From the NCBI GenBank assembly GCA_040285825.1, contig JAUPSS010000003.1:2914001-2978000 (forward strand): a stretch of 64,000 nucleotides of DNA. Reading direction: 5' to 3'. The translations under genes and the position numbers were made by a program. The DNA comes from Eukaryota sp. TZLM1-RC (taxonomy: Eukaryota; Metamonada: BaSk clade). Of this stretch, positions 61,402-64,000 are shown one piece after another; positions within the stretch are counted from its first letter, which is position 1, and each line of letters opens with the position of its first letter. The notes below the pieces were generated by a model. It was given only the letters and a program-made list of their open reading frames with translations, searched no databases and was not told the origin of the DNA.

Positions 61402-61473
61402 CTAAATCTCCGCATCATCATAGAAAGATCCCAAAGGGTTTGTCTTAAATGAATCACATAGCTTGAGATTCAG
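61402..61473 (-). promoter_or_regulatory. SECIS-like element, 3' UTR of Rdx/SelW-like copy 2
   Basis: On the minus strand: lower helix CTGAATCTC/GAGATTTAG (9 bp), core GTGA (61457-61454) opposite GATG (61416-61413), upper helix TCAT/ATGA and AAGA/TCTT around a small internal loop, unpaired AAA 12 nt after the core, and an apical CCC-TTT-GGG mini-stem. It begins 18 nt after the TAG. It is a type-II SECIS layout with the same GUGA core as the other two; of the three it has the clearest apical mini-hairpin. Confidence 0.6.
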
Positions 61474-61491
61474 TAAGTATAAAAACTTCAC

Positions 61492-61782
61492 CTAGGCTCA
61501 GGCCTTACAACTCTTCGTAGGGTCTTTAGGAGGTTCAATGATCGGCTTTAATATAGACTCCATTTCCTCAACGGTTGCCACTCTGTTTGTCGATTCAAAG
61601 AGAAGCTCGTTAGTCATTTCCCATACTACAGAGAATACATCTGGTCTTGGTTCTATATCATCTTCTAGGTAATCAACATTGTACTTGACAGCAATTCTAC
61701 CGGGAAATCGACGTCTCAAAGAGGAAAGGAGGGACAAGCAGTCGTCCTTCAAATAGTTGCAAACTTCTATTAAGAGAAGCAT
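61492..61782 (-). CDS. Rdx/SelW-like small redox protein with C-terminal UGA (selenocysteine candidate), copy 2
   Basis: An ATG at 61782-61780 opens 94 codons, then TGA (61500-61498), GCC and TAG (61494-61492). It is a paralogue of the 4220-4519 protein: both share C-x6-C near the start, RRFPGRIAVKYNVDYLEDD in the middle, W-E-M-T-N-E-L-L and I-L-K-P-I-I-E-P-P. Their C-terminal tails differ in sequence, but both end UGA-codon-TAG, here S-C-K-A-UGA-A. A cysteine three residues before the UGA would allow a Cys/Sec pair. The fold is read as Rdx/SelW (helix ending FPG, later strand and helix), but the family's CxxC/U motif is missing. Function is presumably thiol redox, perhaps using the C-terminal Sec on a flexible arm as in thioredoxin reductase; this is inference. 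Confidence 0.65.
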
Positions 61783-61810
61783 TTAACTGATATGGTAATA
61801 AATCTTAATA

Positions 61811-63548
61811 CTAATACTCAACATTCTTTCCCACACTCACTGATCGTTGCAGTAGCATTGGTCTACAATTATCATGAATATGACAGTACGTAATCCTGTA
61901 CATGTTTAGAGCACTGTTAACATCCCTATCCCAATAGACGCCACATTCACTGTTTTGACAGTGTAGCAGTCCATGGCATGGGACTAGTTTTGACACCACC
62001 TTTTTTATATTCAAATTTTGTTGAAGATCTTGAATTTTGTTTTCAAGAATTTGAATAGAATCAGCATCATAATCCGGTTTTTTAACCACTCGCAAGTCAT
62101 TCTTTAACCTCTGCTTCTTACATTTGAATCTTTTATAGGCATTTGGATCTTTGACCTTTACATCACATTTGGTATTTCCTTCGCGATGATTTTCAACACA
62201 AGCAGCACATCTCTTACTGGTACGATATTCGGCTACTAATTATACTCTTATACCAGCTTTTCTCAGAATTCTTCTTAGCCCAACACCTCTGATTGTGCTG
62301 GCTTTACCTTTTCGGTTTGTCTTGGCGTCCCAATCACCAAGGCCAATTACAATATTGTGAGCCTCAGCTTTTAACTCTGCTTTTAATCGGTTAACCCAGG
62401 CAGCCTCACTCTTTTGTTTATTTATATATTTGTATAGAGTGTGGCGCCTGAACAAAGGGTCTTGATAAATGGGACAGAGCAATTGATCGTGGAGTAGTTT
62501 CATGTTAATATACTCCTTGAATTCCTGCAGACTCAAAGATTTTTGTGGAATTTTCTGATAATTTATTAGAAATTTCTTGTACTGACACTACGGTTTGCGT
62601 AGATGGTAAATTAAATTCTTCGTGAAATCGGGAAGAGATTTAGTGATTTCCTCTTCACCGTTGATTCTTTTCATAACTGCAGTTTTGAAAGAGTTTTCAC
62701 TGCTCTCAATCCTAAAAATGATCGAGTTCAAGTAGTTTGTTTCCGTTTCTCTGAACTTCTCTGTTTGAAGTCCAAAGTTTCGTCTACCATCAGTGTAAGA
62801 ATTAATAATTAGTTTGTCTCTTTTTTCATTCATTTTTTTTCTTTTTTCATTAAATGTTTTTTTGGGTTTTTTGTTTTTTTTTGTTTTTTTTTCATTTTTT
62901 TCCTTGTTTTCTTCACCACGCTTATCATTATTTTTGAATTTTTCACTTTTTTTCCTTTCTGCTTCAGTCATGGATTCCTTTGGGCTCAATATGACTGATC
63001 TCAGCAGAATATGATTGACTGATTTGGTAAGGAATCAAACTGATACCAGTTTGGTATCATATTCGTTAGGGTCTATTCCAGCAATGACTTTACCTTCTGA
63101 TGAATTCAGTTCATCTTCACAAAGATCATGAATCCTTTTGTTTGTCTCTGCATTTTTTCAAATCATTGCGCTTGTGTTGAACAGAAACTCCACAGCCATC
63201 TGTCAGAATACTTCCGTCAAAAACGTAACCATGAGTATTTTTGGCCATGGCATTATGCTGCATGTTGAGTACCCTTTTCCAAGTTGTGAGACTTTTTTCA
63301 TCAACGTCAATCGTTTGATCGTCACTTTCTGGAGTTTCATCAAACTCTGTGATGGGGAGTACGGTGGATTCATCAGACAGTTCTCTTGATTGATTAATAG
63401 TAATTTGCATACTTCTGGTTTCAACCCGCAAATATGCTGGAGAAAGGGATGTTCTGATAGAAAAAACTTTGTAAATGAATAAATGATTATGTTTTTTCCC
63501 TTCAGCAATTTCGATTAATTCCTCAGAAATACGACTGAGGTCCGCCAT
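61811..63548 (-). pseudogene. Fanzor subfamily B, near-complete decayed copy
   Basis: Minus strand, mostly one frame from 63125 to 61811 plus an upstream frame (63548-63126). Features: F-D-G-S-I-L-T-D-G-C-G-V-S-V (pre-RuvC strand, ~63190-63230), one-base shift at an A6 run near 63150, RuvC-I V-I-A-G-I-D-P-N-E-Y-D (~63095-63055), a lysine-rich linker encoded by poly-T on the + strand (62810-62960), RuvC-II I-V-I-G-L-G-D-W-D, E-Y-R-T-S-K-R-C-A-A-C (first zinc CxxC), C-H-G-L-L-H-C-Q-N-S-E-C, and RuvC-III W-D-R-D-V-N-S-A-L-N-M. Stops TGA (~63040), TAG (62588) and TAA (62240) interrupt the frame. All catalytic aspartates are still readable, so it died recently. Confidence 0.75.
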
Positions 63549-63620
63549 TAGTATAAAAGATCTTTTAAGATAATTTTCCCAATTTGCCCGTATATCTTAA
63601 AATTGTATAATATTTTGATT

Positions 63621-64000
63621 TGTAAGAAAAAATTGAAAGATAACGAGGAACTTAATTCTGAAAAATTTGTTTTTGAATCTTCGTTAATAAATACTGAGCC
63701 TCAAAATTCAAACATATTTGCGGAAGATTTGAATTCTAATTCTTTGACCTTATCTAACGTTGATCATGATGCTCCAGTTCGTCTTCCTAACACTTGTATT
63801 TTTTGTTCAAAAGATCTAACTGAGTCAGTCAACGGTCGGCCAGTTTTATTTTGCAAATCATGTACTGGCAAGGATACTTTGAGACCCCCTGTGAAAGTTC
63901 CTGTTGACACCAGCCCCGCAAGTTCAATTCCTTTGTCTTTAGAACTGCGAAAATTTTCTTCTCAATTAAAGAAGACTAATAATTGGGCCATTACTGATTT
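63621..64000 (+). CDS. partial open frame with a CxxC-x17-CxxC zinc ribbon, runs off the window
   Basis: A + frame open from about 63580 to the window end (126 codons from 63621) has no ATG in its visible part. It carries C-I-F-C...F-C-K-S-C (CxxC-x17-CxxC, ~63798-63863), flanked by Ser/Asn-rich and Pro-rich stretches and ending in a helix-like E-L-R-K-F-S-S-Q-L-K-K segment. Such N-terminal zinc ribbons occur in retroelement and transposon proteins, and the location next to a Fanzor suggests a mobile element, possibly the N-terminal part of one of the non-LTR elements. The identity cannot be settled here. Confidence 0.4.

Noticed and set aside
62810-62965. Poly-T/T-rich tract as a regulatory or low-complexity repeat
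   Set aside because: It is the antisense of a lysine-rich linker inside the decayed Fanzor reading frame.

Overview
The window is nuclear DNA of a unicellular eukaryote, most likely a flagellated protist. Three genes need spliceosomal-type GT-AG introns of only 27-31 nt. There is a eukaryotic tRNA-Gly and a set of single-exon housekeeping genes with eukaryote-only functions: a NOP14-like protein, an importin-7/8-like karyopherin, a tepsin-like AP-4 accessory protein, a Rab GTPase, an eIF4E-family protein, a DPH2-like protein and an ARMC2-like ciliary protein. I cannot place the lineage. TAA, TAG and TGA all end ordinary genes, so the code looks standard, with UGA additionally recoded as selenocysteine in a few genes.

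Layout. 0-2.5 kb: a frameshifted Mutator-like transposase tail and decayed coding sequence. 2.7-5.3 kb: an MFS transporter, then a redox pair (a small Rdx/SelW-like selenoprotein candidate convergent with a secreted glutaredoxin-like protein) and tRNA-Gly(TCC). 6.7-10.8 kb: a 4EHP-like eIF4E, an exonuclease-domain pseudogene and a BTB/KCTD-like gene with a 29-nt intron. 11.6-14.6 kb: nested retroelement debris plus a Fanzor (eukaryotic TnpB) fragment. 14.8-18.2 kb: NOP14 and a Rab. 18.7-23.3 kb: a threefold head-to-tail array of a ~1.44-kb transposon segment carrying a 2A-like ribosome-skipping motif and exonuclease-like and Fanzor-like remnants. 23.8-31.3 kb: a ubiquitin-like/coiled-coil protein, the importin and tepsin. 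31.4-33 kb: Fanzor remnants. 33-38.8 kb: a WDR62/MABP1-like protein and a Sec-containing thioredoxin reductase. 39.2-47 kb: three tandem, nearly identical non-LTR retrotransposon copies. 47-57 kb: a fructosamine-kinase-like gene, more retrotransposon fragments, an OxlT-like MFS transporter and a DPH2-like gene. 57.2-64 kb: a nearly intact Fanzor, ARMC2, a second Rdx/SelW-like selenoprotein candidate and a decayed Fanzor of a second family.

The most interesting system is the selenoprotein set. Thioredoxin reductase ends Cys-UGA-Gly-stop. Two paralogous Rdx/SelW-like proteins, 57 kb apart, have lost the family CxxC/CxxU motif and each end UGA, one sense codon, TAG. All three have, 18-39 nt after the final stop, a foldable SECIS-like stem-loop with the same unusual GUGA...AA...GAU core. 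The second interesting system is the Fanzor family: two copies of one subfamily keep, just after the ORF, a conserved block around a hairpin whose sequence differs but whose pairing is kept, as expected of a guide-RNA (omega-RNA-like) scaffold.

The retroelements are mainly RT plus zinc-knuckle plus restriction-like-endonuclease (R2/CRE-like) non-LTR elements of at least two subfamilies, often 5'-truncated and lying just beside host genes.
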